This document shows positions 34,153 to 47,380 of a stretch of DNA of 64,000 nt, piece after piece. The stretch spans positions 7,440,001-7,504,000 of the forward strand of contig OX393579.1 in the NCBI GenBank assembly GCA_947652605.1, written 5' to 3'. A program made the translations under genes and the position numbers. The DNA comes from Elmis aenea. Its lineage: Eukaryota; Arthropoda; Insecta; Coleoptera; Elmidae. The notes beneath the pieces were generated by a model, which ran no database searches, was not told the DNA's origin, and worked only from the letters and a program-made list of their open reading frames with translations. Numbering within the stretch: position 1 is the first letter of the stretch; each line of letters opens with the position of its first letter.

Positions 34153-35626
34153 TATTTGATTTTTAGGTCTATATACATATTAAGTTATATGTATTTTACA
34201 ATTAGAATGACTAATATAGCGAAGAAAATTTAATAATCTTCTTTAAAAGCGTCTTTACTTTTGGCTTTTGTTTACCGTGCGAATAAATTTATAAATTAAT
34301 TTCGAAACAGGGACTTTTATCTTAATTGCTATTTCAGTCACAATGCATTTAATAAAGCTAAATAAACCGGAGACGAATAAATTATGGCTCGGAAATAAAA
34401 TCAAATTAAATTTGCATCGGAAATATAATTCAACTTTATAATCGCTTGGCGAGCTCTTATAGCCACATGCAAAAATAATGAGATAGGTATTCAAATTTTT
34501 GTTATTACTATAAAATATCTTATTACGAATTGTTGTAATTGTTTTGATTATATTACGCGCGGCGGTTTGTGGAACTTTGTTTGTATATTTAAATTTCATG
34601 CTAATAGCTTTTTTAATAAGCACTTTCCGACTTTTAACATATTTTCGCGAAATGTCGCTTTTGGGTTAAGGTATTTTTTGTACCGGAAATGACGCTTAGT
34701 TGACAAAGTATTACTTAATTGGTGACAGGTTATAAATAATTTAATGGAAATTGGCTTAATTTTTTAAATTATTGTTTCTATTAATAAATCGTTTGTTTCT
34801 TTGGAAAGTTAAGCTAACATTTATTGATGAAATGGTGTTTGGCGTTTGCTAGCAACAATCCCTGGTAACGGTACCAAAGCAGTATTCCAAAGTAGACGTA
34901 AAACAATTTTAAATCAATTGTACGAAGATGAAATTTTTTTATGTTAAATGGCAAATGAATTTATTTAATCGAAGCACTCTCAAAAATACTTATAGTTTGT
35001 AAATCAATAATAACTTGTTCTTTGTAATCAAAGTACATATAACCATTTGCCTCATTTATCATTGCATTCGTACTTAAACAATACTTGTAAAATGTTCATT
35101 TCAAAGTATATAATCTTTTAAAATTCCACCAAAATAATTTGTAGATAGCTTCCAAAGTGTGCCAATATAACTTAACTATAAGCGTAAGTCAAAACTTTCA
35201 CTTAGGTAGGCTTTAACCCCCTTAAATGTATGCAAGCAACATCAACAAATATATCGTATACATTATACAGCCATAAAGTCATGGCAGGTTTGAATTATGC
35301 GAAACCGCTAACCAAACTTGTAGAACTAACACTTGTACTTAGATGTAATAAAGTAAGTACAAAGTAAGCCAGGTTTCTTTAAAGCCAACTTGATTATTAA
35401 CCACAAAATGTACACCTAAAAAAATTGTTTTCAACTGTACAAGCATAATTTCCCTCTTTGTGCAGAAATATCAGATGCAAGTTAAGTTTGGTCTTTGGAT
35501 AGGACAAAAATTGAAAAATTAATATTTTCTGAAATTGAAAATAGGAGATTGTTGGTATTATTTCATGCAAAATAAATTGAGGCGATTATTTTGAAAATAG
35601 TCTGATGATGGATTAGCTTCCCTATT
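34153..35626 (+). other. Intron, nothing recognised
   Basis: AT-rich. The 122-codon minus-strand frame 34255..34623 is Lys/Ile/Asn-rich with no motif and is probably chance in low-complexity sequence. Confidence 0.5.
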
Positions 35627-35984
35627 TACGGGGTGGACAAATTTCGATGTTTTTATAGGGAATCTCGCTAACTATAAGAGTTATGGAAAAACGGACTGCC
35701 TTTCCTTGATCTCTTTTTTCGAGAAAAAGTTAATGGTGAAAACTAAAATTGGTTATCGTCTTTTGTTTTCCAGTTATCGCCGATAACTCGATTTTTGCAC
35801 TTTCCGTTTTATGACTATATCTCGCTTGTTTATGAAAATAAACAAAAATAATTTTGACGTTCTACAGGCACTTTTTTGATAAGAATGCAGTAGCGTAGAT
35901 GATTTTTCAAAAAAAATATCTAAATTCCAGTTGTGACATGGAGTTGTATTTTTTAAACTGAACTTATAGTTGGCTGTCACATCT
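35627..35984 (+). repeat. TACAGGGTG-family F, copy 2
   Basis: It matches 12859..13222, including GGAATCTCGCTAACTATAAG and the end GGCTGTCACATC. The first bases (TACGGGGTGG) have drifted from TACAGGGTGG. Confidence 0.75.
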
Positions 35985-38534
35985 TCAAATATTTCCCATA
36001 TATCTTCCATTATACGTCCGGATAAATTATAAACTTCAAATTGACTTGCACAAACAATACCAACATTAACTTAAACTACAGTTAATCTGAGGTATCTACC
36101 GATTAAAGTTTAAACTGTAGATTAGCGGTAAACTGCAGGGTAAAACGTTTATTTTTATTAATCTTAAGTTTAAACTTCACAAGCAGTTTAAACTGAAGCT
36201 GTAATACCGGCCATAAATGCGTTATATAAATTACTTATACCAATATTTCCAAACGTACCGATGAATTAACTTATACGTTGAGTATTTTATGATACTCAAT
36301 GATAATGAAAAAATACTTGAGTAAAAAATGAAATACATTTTATAAATTACGTATATTACACAATTAACTCATCAATTTTCTTATACTGCTGTCTTATCAA
36401 ACGCATTGTACAAAATCAACATGGCCGTAGCTTTTATAAACTATTATTTTTGAAAGTGGCTTAAGACATTTTACAGCAATAAAAAATGGCGATTCGTAAA
36501 CGTATGCGCGAAATTATGTATACTGAGAAAAATTTTAACTTACGGAAATAACAAATATAAATGGATTTTCTCTACAATTATCATAAATATGTTAATGCAC
36601 ATTAAATGCAAAGAATTTAATTGCTCAATGTAAAATTAAAGTGTCATGCACTTTCAAAATAAACGACTCATTCGTCAGTCACTTTGAGAATCTTTATCAA
36701 TTCTTCATCCGTATTGATGTAGTGTGTAGCTATGCTTCATCAAAAAGTGATTCAATAAACATATGATCGTAAAACAATTACGTTTTAAATATAATACTCT
36801 TTACATTATCAGTGCGTTATTATCGTTTATTTTGTCACTCATTTTGGTGTAGCTTATTATAAAATAAAACTATTTACAGCATATTTTAGTCACCGTAAAA
36901 TTTAATAACCAAAATATGTTATTTGTTAACCGCTTATACACGGCTAGGTTGACACGGTATTGTGAATTCCACTGAAAATAACACAAATAATTTGTCGGTG
37001 TAAGAGTTATCGGGTGATAGTCTACCATCATAAAGTTTTAATTGTTGAGCCAAATATTTAAAATTTGTAATTGACCTTTAAATAATTTTTTAATTAAATG
37101 GGTCTTTATGTTTTAAAACACATTTTATATTAATTGCTTGCCCTTAAATTTTGTGGTTCTAAGAATCTTGTATTGTAATTCTTAATCCAATTATTTTAGT
37201 TTTGATGCTGGAAATATTTTAATTACTCTCATTGTTTTTTATGTAGTCCACTGACTTAAAGTTTTGATGTATTAAAGGGTAGAATATATTCCTGGTTTAT
37301 CAAATTTACTGATCAGGCTTTAGACTAATAATAAAATAACTCCTAATGCAGCTGACCTACAACTGTCACTTTAAAATTATCTGCTTTTTATTGATATCTT
37401 GATAAATGACTTAAAGATGAAAACATATTTTTAATGTTTATGTATTTTATACTTTTTGTGTTCAATTCAAAACACAAAATAGCACAACCAAACTTAAAGT
37501 AAGAACACCTCATTAATTTTCTATTCTTGTCAGAAACGTTATCTATGTGTTTAGGTATTTTTTCTTAGTCGATATTTTCAATAGTTTTGTGGATTACCGT
37601 GCCCAGAATTAATAATTCATTTTCTATAGGATTTATTATGTTTGAAAGTTTAAATAAAGTTGGTACGCTAATCCGACTTAACATCCCACTCTGGCCTAGT
37701 AAAGTGCAGTATTTTATGCTTTGCGAGTGAACTGTTATAATCTTTTTGAATATATCATGGGTGGTTTACTGGATTCCACAGCTGTAGTTGCAGAACAGCA
37801 TATAATGTAGTATTAGAGGTAGTTGAATACCGTTTGTACATAGCGATTTGAATGCAGTTAGATTTTAACTACCTACCTGTAATAAACTTCCGAAAATGCA
37901 TCATTACTTAAGTACCCCAAAGGTCAAAACATGCAGTTGTTGCATCTTTAAATATTAATACTATTACGTACTACACTACAGTTGTACTACACAACTGTTA
38001 AACATTTTTACACTTTTATTTTATCAACATAATCAGCTATTGTACACGTACCTATATCAGTTCTAGCAACAAAGTTTTATAACATCATTATGTAAACATG
38101 TAAATGTCAGAGATAACTAATTGAACGCCTTCTGTTGCCTTGTCGAAGATAAAAGTCTGGGTCTAGGCTAACCTGATTTATTTTAACATAAAATATAAAA
38201 TAACTCAAGCAAGTAAAAGGAAAATTTATTGGCGTTTTAATTTTGTTTTTGTAAATGTAGGAATATAAAATAAAAAAAAATTATTTGTCATTTGTGAACA
38301 TTGAATTTCACTCCATATTGTGCGGTTTAATAATAGCGACTATGTTAATTAATAACAAAATTCTCACCTCTGCTATTTCTCTTTTTTTTCTTGGAAATTC
38401 ATTTGTTTTTTTTATACCTTCTTCTCTGTAGGATTTTTTCAGAAAATATTAGTATTTTTATTGCTCCATTTTATAAACTTTTTTATAGTTTTGATACTTC
38501 ATGTTGCTATTCGTTTAGCTAACTTATCTATGTA
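35985..38534 (+). other. Intron; small AGTTTAAACT-rich palindromic patch at its start
   Basis: The palindrome AGTTTAAACT and near variants recur four to five times in 36065..36200. A small hairpin TTGAGTATTTTATGATACTC lies near 36278. Otherwise this is plain AT-rich intron. Confidence 0.4.
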
Positions 38535-39425
38535 TACAGGGTGTCCCAGCCAAGACGAATTATTCGATAGCTCTGTTATTGGTAATAATATTAAAAAAAG
38601 TTAAATATAAAAGTTGTTTGTAATCATTTACTACATAACCTAAAATTATTTTCAACTATACACAGTGTTTTGTTTTTGCGCTCTGATACCAGACATAGTT
38701 TTTTTATATGGAACACCCGGTATATTTTGTAATTTTTGGATGTAAAATTAAATTCTCTTTCAAAAATATTATAGGTTGTTTATGTCTAAAATGAACCGTT
38801 TTTAAGTTATTAACGTTTTTTTGAAAATTTTGACAGATGCAGACCTTTATAAAAATATTTATATTTATTTACATAACAACACCAGAGCAATTTACTCTGG
38901 TAATTTATTAGACAATAGTGTCATAGTGATCGTTGACGAGTTACATTTTTAAAATAATATACAGGGTGTTCGTTATACTCGGTCATTTTTGTTAAACTTT
39001 AAACGCAGGTATGTCAATTTTTTTAAATGGAACGCCCAATATATTTTGACATTTTCTTTTAGAAAATTTAATTATCTTTCAAAGTTGTTAAGGGTGTTTT
39101 ATGTCTAAATATAATATTTTTGAAGTTATTTCGTTTCTTATGATTATTTGTGAGTATTTTACCTAAAATATCGGTAGTAGCCTTTGACAATTCAAAACAA
39201 TTTGTATGAACTGTCAACCAGAACAGTTAAACGGCAAAATTTAAACTATTATGCGACTAAAAATCCATATTTTTTAATAGTTGTAGATACACAGCATAAA
39301 TGGCATCAAATAACACAAGAATGTTGTTAGCATTTTAGGAAAAAATTTTACTTGAAATTTTTTCTTAGAAAAAGGTCCTCTATCACGACTTAAAATATTC
39401 GCGGTGATAACGGGGACACCCTGAA
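38535..39425. mobile_element. TACAGGGTGTCCC-ended element family J
   Basis: It begins TACAGGGTGTCCCAGCCAAG and ends ACGGGGACACCCTGAAATA, so the outer 11 bases are inverted. Similar ends also lie inside near 38712, 38957 and 39036, which suggests nested or chimeric structure. Fragments with the same inner phrases are near 50170..50290, 52430..52530 and 58960..59300. Confidence 0.65.
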
Positions 39426-42191
39426 ATAAATAATACTTTTGTAATAAGCAAATCCATACAACTTCTTAACAAATGAACGCTATTGACTGCCAAACTTTTT
39501 GGATAGAGTGTGTCAGTTGTTTTTTAACAGTAAAATTATGCTTGTTGTATTTTTTTTTTTTTCGAAGTTTAATTTTTGTTTCAATGTTATATTTTCACCA
39601 TCGTTAGTTTGCTGATTTAATATTTAAGATGATTTTATTTTCATTTCTTAGTTATCTAAGCGTAGTAATGAAATGCCACTACAATATTTTAATTAAAAAT
39701 TGAATTCGCAAGCCAGGTATTCGTTAGTACAATATTCTCTTTCAACTACTACGTCTGTAATGGAACAGCTCGAGCATTAAGCGAGGCATTTTTAATATAA
39801 CTCATTGAAATTAAATATTTTACCTGGATAAAGTACAGCGTCACAATAAAACCGAGTTGCTTAAAGTCGTTTTTATTTCCAGGAAAAATAATTAGATTTT
39901 TAATTGCCAACAATTCCCAACTTATTTATGTTTCTTTCGTCAGCTCATTACGACTGCTTCAGAGTTGGCTTGAACTTTAACATTTAAACAAAATGTATTT
40001 CCTGATGTTATTGGCTAAATTTCATTTTGCGATGGTCTGAAAAGGTTTAATTTTGAATAACTTGTTTAACCGTAGAGCTATTTAGTATAAACTCGACGCC
40101 CATACTTGTTAATATTATTTGACTTGTATTAATGACATCTTAGTAAATCTTCTTTCCAAAATTTGTTTAAGAATATTAACAGTTTTATTTTGTTGTTAAT
40201 TAAACAACACCCTATTGCTTTTCTTGCAATCATGTTCATGTTTTTGGATAAAATCAAATGAAATCGCGAAGCACTGCGGGCTATAAAGAATCAATTTTTG
40301 ATTCGCTTATATCCTGTATGTCCGCCTTTTAAATTTATATTAGATCTTAACATAAATCTGTCGTTTATTGGCTTTAACCCTAGCGGCAAATCGTTCCAAA
40401 AGTCGTAATGCGCCCCCGTAAACCCACATAAATAGTGACAGGATACAACTACAGGATAATATAACGCTGGCAAGTATATCCCTCGGCCGCAAATATTTGT
40501 AAAGGAACTATTTTAAATTTGTTCTGGCCGAGTGGAGTACAATATAGCGCCTTTTTAACACGATGTTTTGACGTGGTAACAAATAGAAGGTGTGTGGAAA
40601 GCGCTAACATAGCTCTTGTGTGAGCTGGAATGAAAAGAGGAATAGAAGAAAAAAATAACTGAAAATGTGCAGTTTTATAGAATAAAGAAAATGTTCAAAT
40701 TTTAGTAGGCTTTTGATGTCAGTATTTTGCTTATTAAATAGATATCTAATAAAATACATACTAAGGCAGTAATACAACAAATTTAAAATTAAATTTTAGC
40801 CACATTGCGATTGCATTAAAGAAAAGATTGAAAAGTTTCTATTTATTTTTCGTTATTATTCGTTATTGTCATCGTTATTAAGTGTTATAAACATATTTTA
40901 TAATTTTGGCTATGGTGTTCAGAAGTAACCAACCTCGTAGCTCTTAAGATAAGCTAGATCCCCATGCATTTACTCGAATTAGCGACACCCTGTATAGCTT
41001 GTAGTTTAATACATATTAGCTTCTTAAATTTACGTGTTTGTATATTATATGAATTATTTATATTATACAAGTATGTCTCAGATTGTCTTGTGTATCTTCG
41101 AAAGAAAAATTATTTAAAAGATGTTTTTGTAATTGCAAAAAAACTAATTTATTTTATTATTTTACTCTTCCTTCGCAATTCTACTAGGTGTACGATATGC
41201 GCAGACTTTTTCGAGATAGCGTTAAATACCTAACGAAAATGCTCGACATCCACTTATATTAATTAGGCCATGTTTGACCTAATTTTTATCCAGAGTCAGA
41301 TGATGAATTCTCATTGTGAAAAGGTCCTTTCATGCGACTTTGATTTTTCGCTCGTAAGCTCGTCCGAAATCAACGTTTGGCCTCCTTTTATGAGTTTTTT
41401 TGCTCATTAACCGTACTCTGCGATCAGAAATTGTTTCACCCTCGACAAATGCGTAGAGATTCAAAACAGATACGAGGAGCAATCTTGGCGAGGACATTGA
41501 AATCTCTCTTGACAAATGCGTGCATTAAATATTTTTCCGATTTATCTATAACGGGAAAATTCCTAAATTTATTAATTAATAATAAACAACAGTGGTAGAC
41601 GGGATGTACAATTGATGGACAATAGAATTTGGCTTATTTGTTAGTCCATATCTCTATTATATCTCTAGGTGCGTTATTAATTTCATCAATAATCTGTTAT
41701 TACAGACAATATAATTTAATTATTTTCAACAAAATCCTTTCATATTTTTCTTGTAAATAATAGTAAAGCCCACTTCAATATGTAAAAACCGGAGGATTTG
41801 AAAACTGATATCTGTGACGTGTGCAGTTAGTTTTAAAGGTAAATAAAATCGCTTTAAAATCAACAGTTGCAAAGTTTTTAAGTAAATATTTGTATTCGTT
41901 TCTGCAATTTTCCAGTCAACCGACACAAGTTTGTTTTGAAAAAAAAAGTTAGCATAAATATTCAGGCTGCTAGTTCTTTGTTATTTTTGTATTGTTTTGA
42001 AATCCGAACGAATAACGAAACTAACTAATTAAATCGCCTATTGTAAACAAAATCTTCCAGTTATTGACTATTTTTTTTTTAAATTGTTATAATATACCAT
42101 GACATGGTGCTCTATTAAACTCAAAAGAAACCATTTGTTTCGATTTGCAATACAAAAAGTGCAGAGTTCGTGTTTTTTGACCAAAATTTCA
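39426..42191 (+). other. Intron with an isolated repeat end and a GC-richer patch
   Basis: 40920..40996 matches the right end of the solo family seen also at 53880 and 63381 (GATCCCCATG.., ending ACCCTGTATA). The patch 40290..40640 holds a minus-strand 60-codon frame with FWNDLPLGL, faintly like the tail of LINE proteins, too short to call. The patch 41330..41560 is GC-richer with no recognised product. Confidence 0.4.
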
Positions 42192-42347
42192 TATATTTAA
42201 ATGATTCTTATCCCAAAAACGTTTTGATACATTTGGATTAGAATTTTCCGAACAAATAGTATTAAGTAAGGTATGTTTCTCTAAGTACTGCAAAAACAAT
42301 CTTTTTCTCCAGCTTTCTTCGTTCTTCCCGTCATACTTTTTTAGTTA
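42192..42347 (+). repeat. Direct repeat R, left copy
   Basis: About 155 bases from TATATTTAAATGATTC through AAGTACTGCAAAAACAATCT to CGTCATACTTTTTTAGTT. They recur in the same orientation at 43147..43297, directly after element H. Confidence 0.8.
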
Positions 42348-43147
42348 TACAGAGTGTTTCTTAAATATTGCGAAAAAATTAAGTAGGTAATTTCTTAGCG
42401 AAAATTGAGTAGGGGCTTTTATATAATTTTTCCCTTAGACATCTCTTCTCTGAGTTACACCTCCGTGAAGAGGAGTGGTAAAATTGAGTTTCTATTTTAT
42501 TTTTTAAATTTGAATATATGTAGGAGAATGATATTTGATAGATCTTTTGTACTTATTAATTCCATAGTTATATTTTGCGAAGGTGGGAGATTACACCTTC
42601 GCAAGGGGCTAAAAAGTGTGACACCTGTTTGTTTTTCATCAGAACTTCTTGGAGGCTTGGAATTTTGCAATTTAATAAGTTTTATTTGAAAATGTGATTT
42701 ATTTAGAAACTCTTTTTATTCCTTAACTTTTACTGCATTTTATTTTTACTCAAAAACTGTAGCTTTTACTGACAAAATTAAAAACTTTTATAAATAAATT
42801 AAGCTTTTCCATAAAAAAATTTAAATTGCAAAAAGTTTTCATAAAAAAACCAACAGGAGTCGCACTTTTCAGCCCCTTGTGAAGGTGGGAGATTATTAAA
42901 AATATTAGTATGGGAAACCTTTAAATAAGTACAAAACATCTACCAAATATCATTCTCCTACATACAAGTATGTAAATCCAAATTTGAGAAATACAAAAAA
43001 CCTAATTTTACTACTCCTCTTTACAAGGGGGGGAATTCCGAAAGGAAACGCATAAGGGAAAAATTTATATAGAAGCCTCCCCTCAATTTTTGATTAGGAA
43101 TTACCTACCGATTTTTTGTTGTTGCAATATTTAAGAAGCACCCTGTA
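42348..43147. mobile_element. TIR element family H, copy 2
   Basis: The left end TACAGAGTGTTTCTTAAATA is mirrored by ATATTTAAGAAGCACCCTGTA. It is 800 bp and shares the interior CAGCCCC..GTGAAGGTGGGAGA with copy 1. The 94-codon frame at 42405 is inside the element. Confidence 0.88.
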
Positions 43148-43297
43148 TATTTAAATGATTCCTATCTCAAAAACACGTTAAGAAAAATTTTTCGAACAAA
43201 TGGTATTTAGTAAAGTAGGTTTTTATTCTAAGTACTGCAAAAACAATCTTTTACTCTAACGTTTTTCATTCTGTACGTCATACTTTTCTAGTTGTAT
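43147..43297 (+). repeat. Direct repeat R, right copy
   Basis: Similar to 42192..42347 with some substitutions and small gaps. It includes the shared AAGTACTGCAAAAACAATCT and GTCATACTTTT.TAGTT. Confidence 0.8.
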
Positions 43298-46200
43298 ATC
43301 GATAAAGTCCTATATCCTCTTTTTTTTGTATATCTTACCCTAATAAATTCACTACAAAGGATTTTCAACAATTCTTAGCTTACTGTAATTTGTACGTCAA
43401 AAGATTTTGAAACAATAGCAATCTAAATTAAGCTACGAATTTTGTTTGAAGAGCGTTTGTTTTTTGCAGCTGTTTTTTTATCGGTCTGTCCTGTCGTTTC
43501 AATTACTTAAGTTAAACTCCCATCGTTGCACTGTTTGCTTGTCAAACTAAAACAAAACAAAATCTGTTTACTGAATTTCAACAAAATTAAACCTGTAATA
43601 TTAACAAAGGTCAGAACTTCATTAATGGGATATCGAAGTCGTTATCAGCTAAGCGCGGGATTAATTGAAGCATTGTCAAAGGCAATAACTAAGAAAATAT
43701 ATCATTGATAGTGGAAAAAATATAATTGATGGAAGTGCAATTATCTTTAAATCAAACATATCTTTAACGTATATTGAACTGTTTAATTTTTTACTACCTT
43801 AAGCTCTCTTATTAGTTAATAAAAAACACAATTGTGCAACACCAATAATATATAACAAACTAAGGATTAACACTGACAATTATCACAATCAGACGTTTGA
43901 TGAATGAGCAACTTATTTTTGTCCAATTAGTAGATGACACAGACTATAATTTCTTACAATAAAACACCTCGTCACCTGAAATTTGAGACAATTAAATGTT
44001 ACGTCAATATGAAAACAATTACAAAGGTACCGCTTATAAAAACATTGTAATGTACGTCAGGAGCTTTGATTTATTGTTTAAAATGCGCAATTTTCGACTT
44101 GTTTTTGGGAATATTAGCATACATATATCATGCAGATATTTATTTCTTCTTATGCCTTCTTAAATTTTTATTTTAGTCGGTGGTTTCTGAAACAACAGTC
44201 ATCATGCTATAATAGTGCATGGCGTGTTGCTTAATTCTCTACGTAATTAATATGATTGCCAATACACTTTTTTTTATTCTTGTGAAAAAAATGTTTTTTC
44301 AAATGAAACTGTTTAAGATTTAACTAAATGCTGTTCCATAATTTAAAGAAAACAATCGTGTAACCTCATAAAATTGAAAACCTACATTGTACACGAATAT
44401 TTTATCGATTTTATTGTAAAACAAAGTTTGATTCTCGAAGGCCCTAATGGTTTCGGTTCAGTTTAATTTATCCATTCAAAATAAACGATAATAAACCAAC
44501 AGGTGCTATTTCACTTCCCAACCCCAACTTTAAGTTTCACAAACGTTTTCCATTCGACTGACGTCATCAACTCATCAGATCTCTCCCACACACTACTAAC
44601 AGTAACAGCATCACTGGTTTTTAACTTTAAATTACTTGCGAAGGGCTTATTCTTTTAATTTTATAAACTGCTCCGATATAATTGCTTGTTGATTTGATTT
44701 GTTCACATGAACGACAGAAAAATTGGACAAATTAATTTAGAAAAATCTTTTTTCTCCTCCAGAAAAATATTAGAAACATGGTTTTGGTACATTTAAATTA
44801 AAGAGTTAGGAAAAATTTAACATTCTGATGTCCATCATCACTCGAACAAACGTAGGTCGGCACATTTATATGGTAAATAAAACTGCTTGGAGCTGTTTTA
44901 TATTGTCTCATTTCGAAACAAAGTTAAATAGGCACTACTTTTAAGTAATTGCTACTCCTACCTAAACATTCGCAAGAAAGCAGAACAGAAATGCTTTACT
45001 GGGTGTACACTGGGCGTTGAAGTATATTTGTAAGAGATTTGATTAAATATTAACAACCTTTAAGTACAAAACCAACTGAAAATAGCGTAGTTATGTTTTA
45101 CAACCGATGCTAACCTACAAGTTTAAATTAAATTTCTGTTTTGTTTAGGTAAATTACTATATTGAAAGCTGTTATAACATTGGAATTGTTTCAAAATCAA
45201 TAGTAATTAAACAACTTTGTTTTAATGGCTTGTGGTCACTTAATAATAAAGTAAAACAGCTTTTCAGCAGCATATACAAATAATTGTTAGACGAATTATA
45301 TAGAGGAAAGTATTAGAGCTAGTTAAAGTGCCGTTAATTAAAATACTCTTATATAGAAACGCAAAGATGCAAAAGTTGTTAACTTCCATATTGTCGTAAT
45401 ACATTTGAGACATTAGCTTTAATTAAATATTATTTTTCGTTTTATTCACGATTTTATTTATCAAGTAATAAAGAAAATACCAAGAAGGTATATCGTAAGA
45501 TCCTATCGCAAAATAATTCGAGCATAATTTTTCACTTCCTTGGCTTCGAATATTGGAAGGACAGCAAATATGTTCAAAACCAAAGAACATTTTTATCTCA
45601 TGATTTACATATTTTCTGTTAATAAAGAGGAGTCGTTGGTTTATGTATGTAATCAGGCATTCAGTTTGAAAACGTTTGGTGTACGTTTATTTTCCTGTGA
45701 TACCAATTTCGTCTAATGCCTGTTTCTTGTGATATATAATCAGAGCTAAAAGGTTATGCATGTATTTTAAATTTTGATGATACGGTTGGAAATAAACCTT
45801 TATAGAAAATAAATTTCTAGGGAATCAGTACTATTTAAGGCTTGACTATCAGTGTTAACAAGATAGAAATTTATCTTCATATAGATTTTTGAACGCTGCA
45901 TTGTTGGGTTAATATTTGTTGTTTAATGTAGATCTTTGATAATGTTAAAAGTGCAATTTTAAATTTCGGGTAAGTTTCTAAACTAAACAAATCAATGATG
46001 GGTGTCTTTTAATCAGTTATTTTACTGCGACTCTTGTCAGAAAAACTTCTCATGCCCAAAACTTTTATTTAAAATAGCTTGTACCGTTTCATCCTACACT
46101 GTTTTGTACGTGTGTTGACTTGCAATAAAAGTTGATAAAACTTTATCAGCTGCATAAAAAGGTGTTGCAAAGATAACGCTCAATATCTACTGCGGATTTT

Positions 46201-46563
46201 TGCATTTATTGTTGTTGTTTGTTGAAACGGGATCCGATTATGAACGTGCACCCACGGTCAAAACATTCGGTTCCACCCACCTTGTATGTTCCAAGTTTCA
46301 TGTGCCATGTTACATATTCCGTGTTCCATGTAACATGTTCCTCTGACATGCGATAGGCTTGAAACAATTTAAACAAAAGTTCATTGGGGTGTATTTGTCA
46401 GAGGGCCGAGTTAAATTTGGTTAAGTAAGTTGATACAGTCGCTCACCTGTTTGAGATTTATTTATTTATTGTTAAGCTGCGTATTTAACTTGATACGGAG
46501 GCAGGGCTGGCGCAAGGGTGTCTGGCGCCCCCATACATTGTCTAAATGTGCGTATGTGTCTAT
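43298..46563 (+). other. Intron, nothing recognised except one CRE palindrome
   Basis: AT-rich. TGACGTCA lies at 44559..44566 in a slightly GC-richer patch (44510..44620). No exon is identified. Confidence 0.45.
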
Positions 46564-47380
46564 ATTCAGGGTGATTTATAAATATAAAAAGCGAAAAGGT
46601 TCTGTAGATAATTGTTATCAAATTTAAGAGAGGGTTTTCATATATTATTTCTTTAAAACGTGTTATTGCGGAAATTACACCCTCATAAAGGAGAACGGTT
46701 AAAGTAAATGAATCTGAGAAGCCATAAATCACGATAAATGGTTCGTTTATTTCACCAAACTATATTAGGAAGATGAACAGTGTGACATGGGGGGGGGTTC
46801 TTATACAACAATATAAATGAAGAAACTTAAACGATTTAATATTTTGGAGACAACCACTCAGATTGCGCTACCCCCATATCCCACCGAAGTAGGTGAACGA
46901 TCATCGGATGTCGGTTGACCACGTATGCAATCTTCCAACAAAGTCTCACGCTCAGAGAGTAGGGCTACGACTCCTCATCGTGGCTGTGACAACTCTACTT
47001 TTGGGTAGAGTGTATGAGAAGATATACTACAGAAATGATCCTGTGAAGTATGATCTTACCTCAAATATAAATACAGTAATGGCGTCACCGAAATTTCGTG
47101 CTATATTACTTGCGAGAGGTAAGTTCAGCGCCACCTAGACAGCACATTATGAACTGTATAATAATTGAGTAACAGTGGCAAGTGTTTCGTGTCTATTTGG
47201 TGGTGCATGTCTACTTATTTAATTTTTTACTCAAAAACTGTAGGTTTTGCGGAAACAATTAAGTAATAAAAAAAGTCTTTAAATAAAGGTTTCAAAAAAA
47301 TTAATTTTGCAAAATTTGATTCTCCAAAAACTTCTGATAAAAGAAAAACAATCGGGGTTGCACTTTTCAGCCCCTTATTT
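46490..47380. repeat. Chimeric repeat: hAT-like end fragment plus diverged family H copy
   Basis: GCAGGGCTGGCGCAAGGGTG near 46502 looks like one end of a hAT element without a partner. From 46564 (TTCAGGGTGATTTATAAATA) to 47380 the ends and the stretch 47229..47374 (CTGTAGGTTTTGCGG.., GCACTTTTCAGCCCC) match family H. The middle (46690..47220), with an 81-codon frame at 46893, is not shared and is of unknown origin. Confidence 0.5.

Noticed and set aside
34255..34623. 122-codon minus-strand frame
   Set aside because: Low-complexity Lys/Ile/Asn-rich composition expected from AT-rich DNA. No start context, splice site or motif support.
40291..40473. Minus-strand frame with FWNDLPLGL, reminiscent of the LINE C-terminal WNSLP motif
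   Set aside because: Only one short motif-like phrase, with no further LINE similarity on either side.
46893..47138. 81-codon frame in the middle of a diverged family H copy
   Set aside because: Flanked by family H sequence on both sides; no motif. Treated as repeat interior of unknown origin.
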